Shown here: positions 47,452-59,329 of the stretch, piece by piece
Numbering within the stretch: the stretch's first letter is position 1
How the letters are laid out: the number at the start of each line of letters is the position of its first letter
NCBI GenBank assembly: GCA_029929735.1
Contig: JAKELP010000013.1
Location: forward strand, 15,442,222-15,506,221
Length of the DNA: 64,000 nucleotides
DNA from: Mimosa pudica
Taxonomy: Eukaryota > Streptophyta > Magnoliopsida > Fabales > Fabaceae
Reading direction: 5' to 3'
The notes under the pieces: model-generated
The model's input: only the letters and a program-made list of their open reading frames with translations
The model's database searches: none
What the model was told of the DNA's origin: nothing
Program-made: the position numbers and the translations under genes

Positions 47452-50400
47452 ATGGAGGAAGACGAAGACAGAATTTTGCTTAATCGCTTAGGCGTTGAGT
47501 CTGCTAAACACGAATGTATAGAAAGAGATGTACTTGCTGAGGTATCGCTTCTGCTTCTCACGCATTAGCTCTTTGCTTTCTTTTCAGGTCACTTGTACAG
47601 ATTCACTTTGCTAAGCTTATATGCAATGCAGATTCAAGTTATATTGTACTTAATATGATCCTATAATACTATTTGTGAAAACTGGAGAAAAAAGTATTAA
47701 AAATATAATTCTGCGATTCAGATTTCAAGTCATTTTTGAGATATTTCTTATGAAGTGTTTGTACTTGTTTTATATATTATTAGCCTTGCTATCCTTTGAA
47801 TGTGAAATGAAACCCTTGCTTATGAAAACCTCTGGATTAATAGCAAGCCAATTCCTTGGTCTTGGCTATCTAGGTGTTTAAGTGAATAGCTATATATACT
47901 ATTATCTGTGTGTAGTTGGATGGTTTTAATGGATATCATTTAGCCAAACAGTTGGGAAGTACTTCCATGGAATTTTGTTTGTGAGTCTCATTTGGAATTT
48001 ATTAATAGACATTAGGTAAGGATTAATGAGCTCCCATAAAAATGTCATTAGCATTACTAACTCCGGTTCTTTTTCCATTGTTCTGTTTAAAAATTCTCGA
48101 GAAACTTGCTGTTGAACTTAAATTGTAACTGAATATGGTGGCATGTGTGGAATCTCATTTATCTTGCTTGAGAAGTGATATTTAAACCAAATCTTGAAGT
48201 TTAATGGCGGAGAATGTTAACTTGTAGGCTCAGGATGTAGTGACCATTACTGAAGCTGATGGGAGCTCAAAGGAAGAATCTCCTCAGCAACATGAAAATA
48301 TTGATCCATCATCTATTAGCAAAGCAGAAATATATCATAAATTGAGGGCAGTGGACTTTGAAATAAATGCTGTTGCTTCCACTATCCAACGAGTGAAAAA
48401 TGTTGATAGTAATGGTGATTGTATTGATGGTGCTGCCGCAGATTGGAAGCAAGGAATTATCAAGGATATTTCCTCCAATGATCTGAATATTCAACATGTT
48501 CTTGCCGCCGATAGGTTAGCAAGCCTAAAGAAGAGAAAGGCTCAACTAGAAAAAGAACTTTCAGGTTTGTCCAAGGAAAAGCCTTGCAAAGGTATTGATC
48601 AGGACAAAGAGAAAGAGATCTTTAATTTGGTTAAGGAAGAGCGAAGATCCAAGAGGAAGCCTAAAGAAGCGAAAAGTCTGTCAAAAAGCTCGGGGAAACG
48701 GCATAAAACAGTTTCATTTAATGATGATGTTGATTTTGATGCAGTTTTAGATGCTGCCTCAGCAGGCCTCGTTGAGACAGTGAGTTACTTGCATTCTTGT
48801 GTTCTAGATTGTTGCTCAATTTGTCATGATTCAAGAAAATATATTTTGCATGATGTTATAAGTTGCTTTGCGGAAAATGAATCAAATGTGGAGGGGCTAA
48901 TTTTCTGCTTCATGTTTTCAGGAAAGGGACCATTTGGTAAGGAAAGGGATTTTGACCCCATTTTCTAACCTGAGGGGCTTTGAGCGTCGCTTTCAACAAT
49001 CAGAAACATCTAGTAGTCATGGTGCGAGTCAAGGAGAAAAGACTAACGATCTTGCTTCTTCTAGTATTGAAAGAGCTGCACAGTCAATGTCTGAGGCAGC
49101 AAGAACTCGCCCAACCACCAAGTTGCTTGAGTCGGGAGATCTACCAAAGCTTGACGCACCTACTCGTCCTTATGTTAGACTCAAAGCACCACGAAAACTT
49201 CAATCCCAAGAAATAGAGCTAGAAAAGAATAATAATTTGAAAAGGCGAAAAAGGCGACCTTTGCCTGGTAGGAAATGGACAAAGCGTGTTTCTAGTGATG
49301 ATACTCATTCGAAAGAGACAGGTATGTTTTATGTTTTTTCAGGTGGTGTTTGTGTTTGGTATTATATTGCAGGAGAGAATGGAAATGTTGGATTTAGTTA
49401 AGAGGCATCCAATGGTATAATTTCAAAACTTACATAAAGATCTCTTAAAACATAAAATGGATTGCAAAAGCATTTCTTAAATCTTTGTTCAAACTAAACA
49501 TATCTTCACTCAATTTTCGAATCACATGTAACTATGGAAACAAAGATAACTGAATAGTCCTATAAATATTTCATTGATATGATATCATATTTATAATACA
49601 AAAGCTTCCTAAAAGATAATAGTTTCTCCTACAAGTTTACCTAATAATAATTCATAATAATATTCTTCAACTCTAAATATTTCCTAATACTATAATTGAT
49701 AATTATGACTAAGATTATACTAATACAAAATAGGAAATAATAATATTAATTTTCTAATTCTAACATTAATTCAGTATAATTTAAGCAAAACCCAGGAAAA
49801 TCCTGTTGTAAGTTTATGGATGATGATTGTAAACTGTGTTTTGGTTCTCTGTGGATGGTGGTGATGGTTGACAACTTGTCTATGAACCGCGAAACCACCA
49901 TAAACTGGTTCCAGTCCATTTTAAAGCCCTTGGTTTCTTTTTTGGTGCCATTATACGCAGTTTTTACTTTTGTTCACACTTCAGTTGTTGCTTGCTTTTC
50001 AGAAGAAACAAGTGATTGCTTGGACCCTTCCAGTTGTGAAAATTTGGATACTCAGGATTTTGAGTGTGCTGATCATGAACCTTCTTTTATAACATTAGAA
50101 GGCGGACTGAAAATCCCTGATAATATTTTTGATTCACTATTTGATTACCAAAAGGTTGGTGTTCAGTGGCTGTGGGAATTGCATTGCCAAAGAGCTGGTG
50201 GAATCATTGGGGATGAGATGGGTCTTGGCAAAACCATCCAGATCATATCTTTTCTTGGTGCATTGCATTTTAGTGGCATGTATAAACCCAGCATTATCAT
50301 TTGTCCTGTGACCCTCTTGCGACAGTGGAAAAGGGAGGTTAAAAAATGGTATCCAAAATTTCATGTAGAGCTCTTGCATGATTCTGCACGAGATCCTGAT

Positions 50401-53400
50401 GTTAGAAAAAAGAAATCCAAATGTGATGAATCAGACTATGAAAGTAATAGTTCAAGTGACAGTGACTATGAGATCAATATTCGATCAAAGAGCTCAAGAA
50501 AATGGGAATCACTGATTAGTCGTGTAATGAGAACAGAATCTGGATTGCTTATCACAACATATGAGCAGCTAAGAATATTGAGGGATCTGTTACTCGACAT
50601 TGAATGGGGCTATGCAATCCTTGATGAAGGACACAGAATAAGGAATCCAAATGCTGAAATCACCCTAGTCTGCAAACAACTACAGACTGTACACCGCATC
50701 ATAATGACTGGATCACCTATACAGAACAAACTGACTGAACTGTGGTCATTGTTTGATTTTGTTTTCCCTGGAAAATTGGGTGTTTTGCCTGTATTTGAAG
50801 CCGAGTTTGCTGTTCCTATAGCAGTTGGTGGGTATGCAAATGCTTCACCATTACAAGTATCAACAGCATACAGGTGATTTTGATTTTCCCTCTTCGATCT
50901 TCTTGTCACATGTAGAGTTGACCTCTATGGACTTATTTGTTATATATTGTATTAATAATAGTGAATATAATGTTGAAATGAAAAAGAAGGATTTTCTATT
51001 AGATTGTTGGAATACTTTGATTAAGGAGATAACGTTTGTAACTTGTTTAGCTCATAAGCCTCAATGACAAATAATTAGTTAATTTTTTTCCGTTTTGCAG
51101 GTGTGCTGTGATGCTCCGTGATTTGATCATGCCTTACCTTCTTCGCAGGATGAAAGCAGATGTGGATGCCCACCTTCCAAAGAAAACTGAGCATGTTTTA
51201 TTTTGTAGCCTTACTACTGAGCAAGTATCTGCTTATAGAGCATTTTTGGCAAGCTCTGAAGTGGAGCAAATCTTGGATGGACGGAAGAATTCTCTTTGTG
51301 GAATTGATGTGATGCGTAAGCTTTGCAACCACCCTGACTTGCTTGAGAGGGAGCATGCATACACTAATCCAGATTATGGAAATCCAGAGCGCAGTGGGAA
51401 AATGAAAGTTGTGGCACAGGTGCTTAATGTTTGGAAGGAACAGGGCCATCGAGTTCTTCTTTTTACTCAAACCCAACAAATGCTTGACATTATTGAGAAT
51501 TTTTTGATCACTTCTGGTCATAGTTACCGGAGAATGGATGGAGTCACTCCCGTAAAGCAAAGGATGGCTTTAATTGATGAATTTAATGAATCAAGGGAAG
51601 TATTTATATTCATTTTAACGACCAAAGTCGGGGGCTTGGGGACGAATCTTACTGGTGCAGACAGAGTGATTATCTTTGATCCTGATTGGAATCCTTCAAC
51701 TGATGTTCAGGTAATTTTGTTTTGATACATCCTGCTGGGTCTTGAATTAGTTTAACCACAACTGTGAAATATTCATTGGGGTAATTAACTTAATTAAGAT
51801 GAGATCCACTAAATCACGACATTAATATGAGATCCCTGACAAGAAGTTGTTATTACATACTCATTAAGTTGTTATGGGAGGCCAAATGGCCTCCAATAGT
51901 AACTTTTGGACAAGCGATAATAACTTAAGTTACAACTTTTGAACCTTTTTTAATAACAACTTTTGAGTGGCCGATAACAACTTTGTGGGACCTGAAGTTA
52001 ATTTCTTGATTTCGTGGGACCTTATTTTAATTAAATTCCTTACTCAGACTTGTAATTAGTTACCTCATATTCATTTGTGATGTTTTGTTGTTCATTTAGT
52101 AATATAGTATCCCATAAAAGCATCTGGTGTTTGGTACATCTAGTATCACTTAGTAGCTCCCCAAAATAATATGTTAGACTTGAAATGTAAGCATCTCTAG
52201 AGTACTGTGTAAATTGTTTGCAAAGAAATTTCTGATTTATTCAGGCAGAGAATTATGCTTTGCTTTAATTAGAAATCTTATCATATTTATTTGTTGTAAT
52301 TATTGCTTTTGTTAGGCCAGAGAACGAGCTTGGCGAATCGGTCAAACACGGGATGTGACAGTATATAGGTTGATCACTCGTGGAACTATAGAGGAGAAAG
52401 TGTATCACCGTCAGATTTACAAACATTTTCTCACTAATAAGATATTGAAGAACCCACAGCAGAAAAGATTCTTCAAAGCTCGAGATATGAAAGATCTTTT
52501 TACACTGAATGTGGATGACAAAAGTGGGTCAACTGAAACGTCAACAATTTTCAGTCAAATATCTGAAGATGTAAATATTGTTGGGGCACATGAAGAGAAG
52601 CAGGATAATAATAAACATCCCCAAGCTGCGGAGCCAGGTTTTGATGTTGTTGCAGTTGATAGCAATGGCAGATCAAAAACAAGACCAGTCAAGGGAAAGG
52701 AAAAAGAGGAAACGAAAAGTCTGGATGAAGCAGATGGGGAAACAAATATATTGAAAAGTCTTTTTGATGCGCATGGCCTACATGTAAGATTCTTCATTGT
52801 TATTTATTTTATATTCAATTTGTCAGGTGTGTTTGAGTTTATTTGTTTCATATTGAAATTTGCATAATGTTGGGTGGGCTGGGAATATTTACTCCATGAC
52901 ATCACTTTATATACACATAGATTTGATGTACCCTTGTATGTCTTTTTTGCAAATGGTATTTGGCCTCTTTGATTTGATTTGTTCTATTACCGTAGAGTGC
53001 TGTGAACCATGACTTGATCATGAATGCCAATGATGAGGAAAAGTTGAGGCTTGAAGAGCAAGCTTCCAAGGTTGCACAAAGAGCCGCAGAAGCTTTACGT
53101 CAGTCGCGAAAGCTCAGAAGTCGTGACAGCATAGCTGTTCCTACATGGACAGGCAGGTCAGGGACTGCTGGTGCACCATCATCTTTTCGGCGGAAATTTG
53201 GTTCAACTGTGAATGCACAGTTGGTAAGTAATGTCAAGGAATCCGATGAATTGACTGGTGATAGAACCAGAAAAGTAAATGGATTTGCTGCTGGGGCATC
53301 ATCTGGTAAGGCATTGTCTTCTGCTGAACTTTTGGCCCGAATTCAAGGTAACCAAGAAAAGGCCATTGGTGATGGTCTAAATCATCAACTTAGTATGACC

Positions 53401-53682
53401 GTTAACCCATCTAATCAATCGAGGTCTGCGGGTGTTGGGTCCTCTAGGGCTGCTAAAAAGGTAGATGGAGTGCAACCTGAGGTGTTGATTCGGCAAATCT
53501 GTACATTTCTACAACAGAGAGGTGGTCAGTCTGATTCGACCTGTATAGTCCAGTATTTTAAGGACAGAATACCCTCAAAAGATCTTCCTTTGTTTAAGAA
53601 TCTATTGAAGGAAATAACAACTCTGGAAAAAGGACATAATGGATCACATTGGATTCTGAAGCCAGACTATCAAGAACAATGA
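47452..53682 (+). CDS. CHR8: CHR8, CSB/ERCC6-type Swi2/Snf2 DNA-dependent ATPase
   Basis: Homologue of Cockayne syndrome B, which acts in transcription-coupled repair. Seven exons, 47452-47541, 48228-48779, 48922-49321, 50003-50873, 51101-51710, 52316-52783 and 52996-53682, give 3678 bp, or 1225 residues, in frame. The N-terminus has a coiled coil (SLKKRKAQLEKELSGL) and basic NLS-like runs (RRSKRKPKEAK, KRRKRRPLPGRK). The ATPase core has Walker A DEMGLGKTIQI, Ia IICPVTLLRQWKREV, motif II DEGH, III TGSPIQNKLTELW, then LLFTQTQQMLD, VGGLGTNLTGAD, FDPDWNPS.D and the Q-x-x-R-type ERAWRIGQ. The C-terminus ends in a winged-helix-like segment (LIRQICTFLQQRGGQSDSTCIV ... HWILKPD), as in CSB. Within the helicase, exon 4 encodes an acidic Ser/Asp insert (about 50430-50490). 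All motifs are intact. Intron 3 (681 bp) and intron 5 (605 bp) are the long ones in the core. Confidence 0.95.
51785..52046. repeat. Imperfect long inverted repeat (MITE-like) in CHR8 intron 5
   Basis: The outer arms AATTAAGATGAGATCC and (complement) AATTAAAATAAGGTCC pair imperfectly and continue inward. At the centre is a perfect hairpin, GGAGGCCA-AA-TGGCCTCC, at about 51877-51894. The whole is about 260 bp and non-coding and resembles a foldback MITE. Confidence 0.55.
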
Positions 53683-54957
53683 GCAAGTCACACGCAACTG
53701 GTACATAGTGTTAATGGAAGGGTCATTCCGTTTCCTGGTCTCTGAAGCCTGTTTCTTCGGGTTGTTAATGTTGATATCTTTTGACAGGCTTTTTTGAGTT
53801 ATGGGGATTGTAGATTTCTGTCCCATGCTATTTCACTACAGGTACAATGTGGTGACACTTGAGTTTAATACGCCCCTATCTAAATTTAGGTTGGGCAGAC
53901 TGAACTCAGGTAACTACTTCAGTGAAACCGATGAGAGTTGTTGTAGAGAGGTCTTTTCAAATATGAATACTATGTTGTGGCAAGAGAAAAAATTATCCTT
54001 AAAATGTTTTGTAGGGTGCATCTGTAAATAAAGTAAACCCCTCGCGCAGCTCTTTTGGAAGTTTTGCATATATTTTTTTTCTTTCGGCCAGAGAAGGTAG
54101 CCCAGTCCTATATTACACTTGCTGTCTAGAGCACAACTTTGTGAATGCTGACGGGATAACAGTGGGAAGTGGGCTGCTGTTGTTGTTGTAGAAAGACGAC
54201 TTTGTATAGGTGCTGGCGGAATTTTCCCACCATAGAAGAGTAATAACTTTGTTTTTTATTTATAACTATGCTCTTTATTTAGTTGAAGAACTTACCCCAT
54301 CATAAGGATGCGTCACTGGAGAACAAATCTTCTCATAGTATTTGTTCTGGTCCTACCCGCTCTTTCTTTTTCTTTTCTTTCAACTGACATTTTATTCTGA
54401 AGGATGTAAACTATTTGAGATTGATTAGCTTTAGAAAATTTGCGATTGAATGTAGAGTTAGCTTACATCATGCGTGATTAAAAGCATGTTGTATGTATGT
54501 AGCATAAATGTACAATGTATTGGATGATTATTGCAGAAAATGGAAAACAACTGGGAAAATGTCCTTGCAAGATATCTGTGAGCACAAGTTGTTAGTGATT
54601 TTTTTTGTTGTGAACTGAGAGGTTATCAATGATTAATCGACCAAAGATCAGCAGCATTGCAGCATGAACACACTTCTTTGAAGATAATTTGGAATACATA
54701 GCAAGAATCAATGTACGGAAAAAGTTATTCTTTTATATAGATACTGGATATAATAAGTACAATCCAAGGAAGTTAAAGAAATCGTCGACATTGGCAGGAG
54801 GCAAATTCCCGAATATGTGAATGAGTTACTTGTATCATGTGCAGACTCTGTTTATTTCTGGCACCACCTGCTTCAGACTCTTTTGTCAAGAAAATAGCCA
54901 AAAAATGTATGTATCCAGAGATTCAAAAGGCCTTGTACAGTAAAATTGTTCACACAA
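53683..54957. other. Convergent 3' region between CHR8 and NECAP
   Basis: Likely the CHR8 3' UTR, with an AATAAA at about 54028-54033 and U-rich sequence after it, then non-coding DNA. The open frame at 54837-55130 on the plus strand overlaps the NECAP last exon in antisense and is not a gene. Confidence 0.5.
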
Positions 54958-56931
54958 TCAGAAAGCTGCCCATCCTGATGCCGTGGTCGATCCTGATGCA
55001 GCTGTTGAAGGAAGGTTCTTCTGTAAAAGCCAACAAAAAAAATAATGAGGAAATAGATGGATTAATCCAAAAGGCAAACGTATTACGGCTCAAGGTAACT
55101 CAAGCATGTCATACAATGCAGAATCCTTAAAAATACAGCCAATCAATGCCCGAAAAACTTCAAATGGATTTCCACCACATCAAGATCAAGGCGAATCCCC
55201 CAGCAAGTGACTAGGTATTGGATGCCAACAAGTTATATCAAGACAACTGATTGTTCATTGTCCAACCAGTATGCTTCAATCACATTAAAATCTGGATCGA
55301 TAATTAGGATATAAAACTATAAGTTCAATTATTTAAGGTGTCAAATTTTCGTGCCTTTTTTTTATGAAAAATGATCCACCACGGTCACTAACTCACTATT
55401 CTTATTGTATGTCTCAACAGTAAGGCACCCTTATATCAGTATAAAGAAAATATAAGACAAAAACCAGGGTGAAGTTCCGTTAACTTAATTGGGCTCTACT
55501 TCGCCATACACATACCAGCATATTGACAGATATTGCATCAAGCAGAGAGAGAACAACAAAAGGATGAGAAGGCCATTCTACCTTAAGTTGAGAAAGATCT
55601 GAAAGAGAATCAGTAGAATGTCTGGCGCTATCATTAGATCCTTTAAGATCAGTACTGTGACTGGTAGATGTCTTCCTAGCAGCAACAGGATCATTTGGAG
55701 GGGGTGGAAGAGGAGACCTGATCTTCCCTGCTCCAGCAGGCGGGGGAGCGAGACTCAATACTTTAGGCTTCGTCGTTCCAGAATTCCCACCCGTTAAACC
55801 AGCCGCCGAAAGCATGCCAGTTCCAGTTGATGGTTTAGGTTTCACATTAATCCGGATCGTTTCACCTTCCTACAGCGTTCCAAACAACAATGAAGCCAGT
55901 GTAAGACAAAAACAAGGAAACCGAGAACTAGTAAGGTCCAATCCACACTTGAAGATACAAATTGATGGTGTTAATTATCAGAACAAGCAATAACATACAA
56001 TGCAGTAAGTATCCTTCTTTTTCTAGTTCATTTGGAAGGAAGGGGGAGCATTAAATGGAAGATCCATTCTCATGATCATCCAAAAAATGCACATATCTCA
56101 AATCTCAAATAGATTGAGAGCAACACAAAATACAACTGCTAGGAAATCACACGAACTACATATGAAATACATAGCAACATTGATACAACAACAACAAAGT
56201 CTTATCGCATTACATGGGGTCGGCTACATTGACCATACAGCGTCATTGTGCTTTATCATTCACCAACACTTTGTATATTATTCACCAGTAGATCACGTAT
56301 ATAGCAGCATTGATACCAATAAAAAAACCCTTTTTTAAGATTATATAGCAGCATTGATATCAATAAACCACTAGCAAACAGCAAAAAAAAAATCCCTTCT
56401 GAACTTCAATCAAAGTAACACTTATACCTTCAATCTGTGATTGACGGCTGGATGAATATCAATATGAGAATCATCAGAAGCATCACTAGATTGAGATTCT
56501 TTCTCATTCTCTCTCTTGACATACTTATCATGATCAGACAAAGCAACATTAAAGTCAAAAGCTTCATTCCTTTCAGTAAACCCTAACCCAATGAACGCAT
56601 GCTTTCCCTGACCATCCTCGATCTTCAAAACAAAGTACCTAGAGGAATCAAGAGTGGACTCCACAGCGTTGTCACGCTGTCCAGGGTACACAAAGCAGGC
56701 CGCGAATAACTCGCCGCTATTCGGATCCTCCAGTCGGATCTCGCACCGATCTTTGCAGGACACGACCCGGAGACGACCCGACCAGATTTTATCCGATTGG
56801 AGCCATTCGCCGCATTTGTAGCCGCCTGAGGTGGTCCGGGGAGGGATTTTGTAGACGGATACCTCGCGAACTACGAGGAGGGTGTGCTCTAATGCCTCCT
56901 CTTCCTCCAAAGCCATGGTTTGTGAAGTCAA
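54958..56931 (-). CDS. NECAP-like adaptin-ear-binding coat-associated protein
   Basis: Endocytic accessory protein of clathrin/AP-2 coats. Exon 1 (56931-56428) holds the PH-like NECAP domain: LLVVREVSVYKIPPR, GYKCGEWLQSDKIWSGRLRV, CEIRLEDPNSGELFAACFV, RYFVLKIEDGQGKHAFIGLGF, ERNEAFDFNVAL. Exon 2 (55869-55582) begins EGETIRINVKPK and continues with a Pro/Ser-rich linker (APPPAGAGKIRSPLPPPP). The last exon (55020-54958) is short and reads KNLPSTAASGS..ASGWAAF, carrying the WxxF-type motif (WAAF) that binds the AP-2 alpha ear. The three exons total 855 bp, giving 284 residues. The second methionine (56916) is an equally likely start. Without the last exon the frame would run on into a nonconserved tail, so the splice is well supported. 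Matches the family of Arabidopsis At1g03900. Confidence 0.9.
56177..56240 (-). mobile_element. Truncated SINE 3' tail in NECAP intron 1
   Basis: The minus strand reads GTAGCCGACCCCA, then GCGATAAGACTTTGTTGTTG. This is the 3' end of Au-type plant SINEs, (G/A)(T/C)GGGATAAGGCTTTGTTG. Only the tail is recognisable. Confidence 0.55.
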
Positions 56932-57987
56932 AGGTTTGGGCTTTGATCCAATCCAGTGGTGAAGTAGGGTAGGGAATTAGTTGATTGGAAAAGAAAGAGA
57001 GTGAATTTGCAGCAAATTTTGATGTGAATGTTTTAGAGGATGAAGGTGAGACTGAGGTATCTATTATCGATTGGGATGTCACAGGGAAGGGCGTGGTCTT
57101 AAAGTTAAAGGCAGCTTGGGAGGTTAATTAAATAAATCTAGATAGTAGGAGTATCTGATTTTGATCTAAACAGATATTTAATCACGTAGCTAATTCGGGC
57201 TTATGTGAGGGTTCAAGAGCCCATTCTACTCCATTTATTTAAATTTAACAATTAACAGTATTTTATTAAGTAAGCTTCTGATATTGGTATGTTTGGGTAT
57301 CCATTGTTCTCTCAAGAATTTTAACCGGCTTCTAAATTTGATTTGAAGATATAAATAATTAAATAAAAGAGCAATGATAGGAAAAACAAAGTAAGTGTTT
57401 GTTTTTCTACCTCTTTTTTGTCAATCCATTCACCTCATTTTTTGGGTTATTCAAGGGTATCTCTACTCGCGTGTCAAGTGAGATTAATCCCTCGCTGTTC
57501 TGAAGTCTCATATAGAGGTAGACAGTTGGCCTGTGAATTTGCTTCATTCGCAATAGCTGCGGATCGAACACAACCACTTATTTAAGAGACGAGAGTACTT
57601 AACACTCACATCAACCCGTCAGGTTCATATAAATTCACACTAACCACTTATTTAAGGGACGAGGGTACTTGTTTAAAAGTATTCACCTCATTTTTTATTC
57701 GTGAGTTTAACATCATCTAAGATATAAATTCACTTGTTGTGTAATCAAAAAAGAAAAATCACTTTTTGTTATTAATTTGCCTAAATCACTCCATGCAAGT
57801 TTATGTAGTCTCAGCTAATAGTTCTATATCACCTTAAATTTTAAAACATTCTCATACTTTTTTCATTTTTTCCATGCTCTAGAAAAGTGCTTTTAATACG
57901 TAAAAAATCAATGAAGACACTCAAATTTTTTAAAATTTATAAAAGGATAAGTGAGGTAATAGCACTGATAAGGATTATTAGATCTTA

Positions 57988-58220
57988 TGTCCCGTTTGGT
58001 TGTCATAGGAAAATGTGTGGGAAAGTGAAAGTGGAGAAAGTATGAGGTTTTTTAGTAATTTACATATATCTCGGGCCCACAAGTTTTCTCTCTACATCTC
58101 ATACTTTTCACATGCACACAAATTTTACTTTCTCATCATTACTTAATTTACCTCTACTTTCCATCTTCACCCTTTCACTTTCCAATTTCTCACTTTCTTT
58201 CGTACAACCAAACGGACGCT
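57988..58220. mobile_element. MITE with CCGTTTGGTTGT ends
   Basis: Left CCCGTTTGGTTGT (57991 on) pairs with right ACAACCAAACGG (58204-58215). The interior contains CTCGGGCCCACAAGTTTTCT, which recurs in the next element. About 230 bp, no coding capacity. The ends resemble those of common plant hAT/PIF-like MITEs. Confidence 0.65.
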
Positions 58221-58272
58221 AACTACAACTAAAATTAAAAAGTACTAATAGCCTCGGTAAGACGGTAATTAT

Positions 58273-58500
58273 TAGGCTTCGTTTGGTTGTAAGAAACCAA
58301 AGAAAGTGGATAGAAAATAATTGAACAGTTAAGGGGTAATATAGTCATTTAAATATATCTCGGGCCCACAAGTTTTCTATCTCAATCTCACATTTTTTCT
58401 TGGGCCCACAAACTTTACTTTCTCGTCATTAACTCTACTTTTCATCTCTTACCCTTTCCATTTCTAATTCTTTACTTTCTTTCTCGCACCCAAAGATACT
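58273..58500. mobile_element. Second, diverged copy of the same MITE
   Basis: Begins GGCTTCGTTTGGTTGT at 58275, shares TCTCGGGCCCACAAGTTTTCT at about 58356 and TTTACTTTCTC...TTAACTCTACTTTTC with the previous element, and ends near GCACCCAAAG, a decayed right end. Confidence 0.6.
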
Positions 58501-58777
58501 CATGCTCTTAGGTGTTAAGGTGGTGCGAGTGAGGTTAGTTTGGGGAATTGGAATATAGTGCGGAGACTTGGCTTCCCTGGGTCAGCCCTGTGTGCTACGG
58601 TACTACTAATATCTCTCTCTCTCTCACTGCAAGTCGTCTCCGTCGTCGTCGAAAGTGCAACCACTGACTCACTACTCGTATGATTTTTCCCCTTTCTCCA
58701 CAAATCACACCTTAACTTACCTAATCCACATTCAAACGCTAATTGTTATCACAATAATCTCTCTAATTTGTGCAGGA

Positions 58778-59277
58778 ATGGCTAGAAAACTAGCTCTATT
58801 TCTAGTTCTGCTTCTGCCTATTTCGATCTGTGAAGCCACCACGATTTTCGAGCCCATCTCGCAGTCTCATCGAACCGTGGCTTTAGACCTCTTCGCGCCT
58901 CTTGATGGATCATATGCCAGGTCAACTAAACCCTAATTAAACCCCTTTTATTCTTTCTCCTTACGTCAATTACATTACATGAAAAAAACATTTATTTTGG
59001 CGATTCCAATTAGGCAACTGATTACTGTATTGCATTGTCACTTACCAGTTTGGAAGATACATATGAGGCTTTGAGTGTTTTTGATATTCTTGCCATTCAA
59101 AAGAAGCCTGATGTGAGCACAACCGCTTGTAAAAAAGTATTAGATATTCTTGGCTCATCTTCTCCTCCCAAGGATGTGTTCTATGCCTTGAAAGTCAATG
59201 GAAAGTTAAAATGCAAAGTTGATGAGAAGGTTCTCAAGGTACTTGCTTCAGCTTAAATGTTAATGCTTATCAAACTT

Positions 59278-59329
<52 letters not shown>

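Larger units (their letters stand above)
56932..58777. promoter_or_regulatory. Divergent intergenic region between NECAP and RPN2
   Basis: Shared upstream region, 1.85 kb. It holds a 2-copy repeat (AACCACTTATTTAAG.GACGAG.GTACTT at about 57575 and 57647), two related MITE-like elements (57988-58500), and the RPN2 5' leader. An intron acceptor TTTGTGCAG at 58767-58775, just before the start codon, suggests a 5' UTR intron. Confidence 0.5.

Noticed and set aside
49816..50002. In-frame upstream extension (MDDDCKLCFG...) before the CHR8 helicase exon
   Set aside because: It is intron 3 sequence. A good acceptor at 50001-50002 joins in phase with the donor after 49321, keeping the CHR8 frame.
54837..55130. 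97-codon plus-strand open frame
   Set aside because: It is antisense to the conserved last NECAP exon (WAAF end at 54958-55020).
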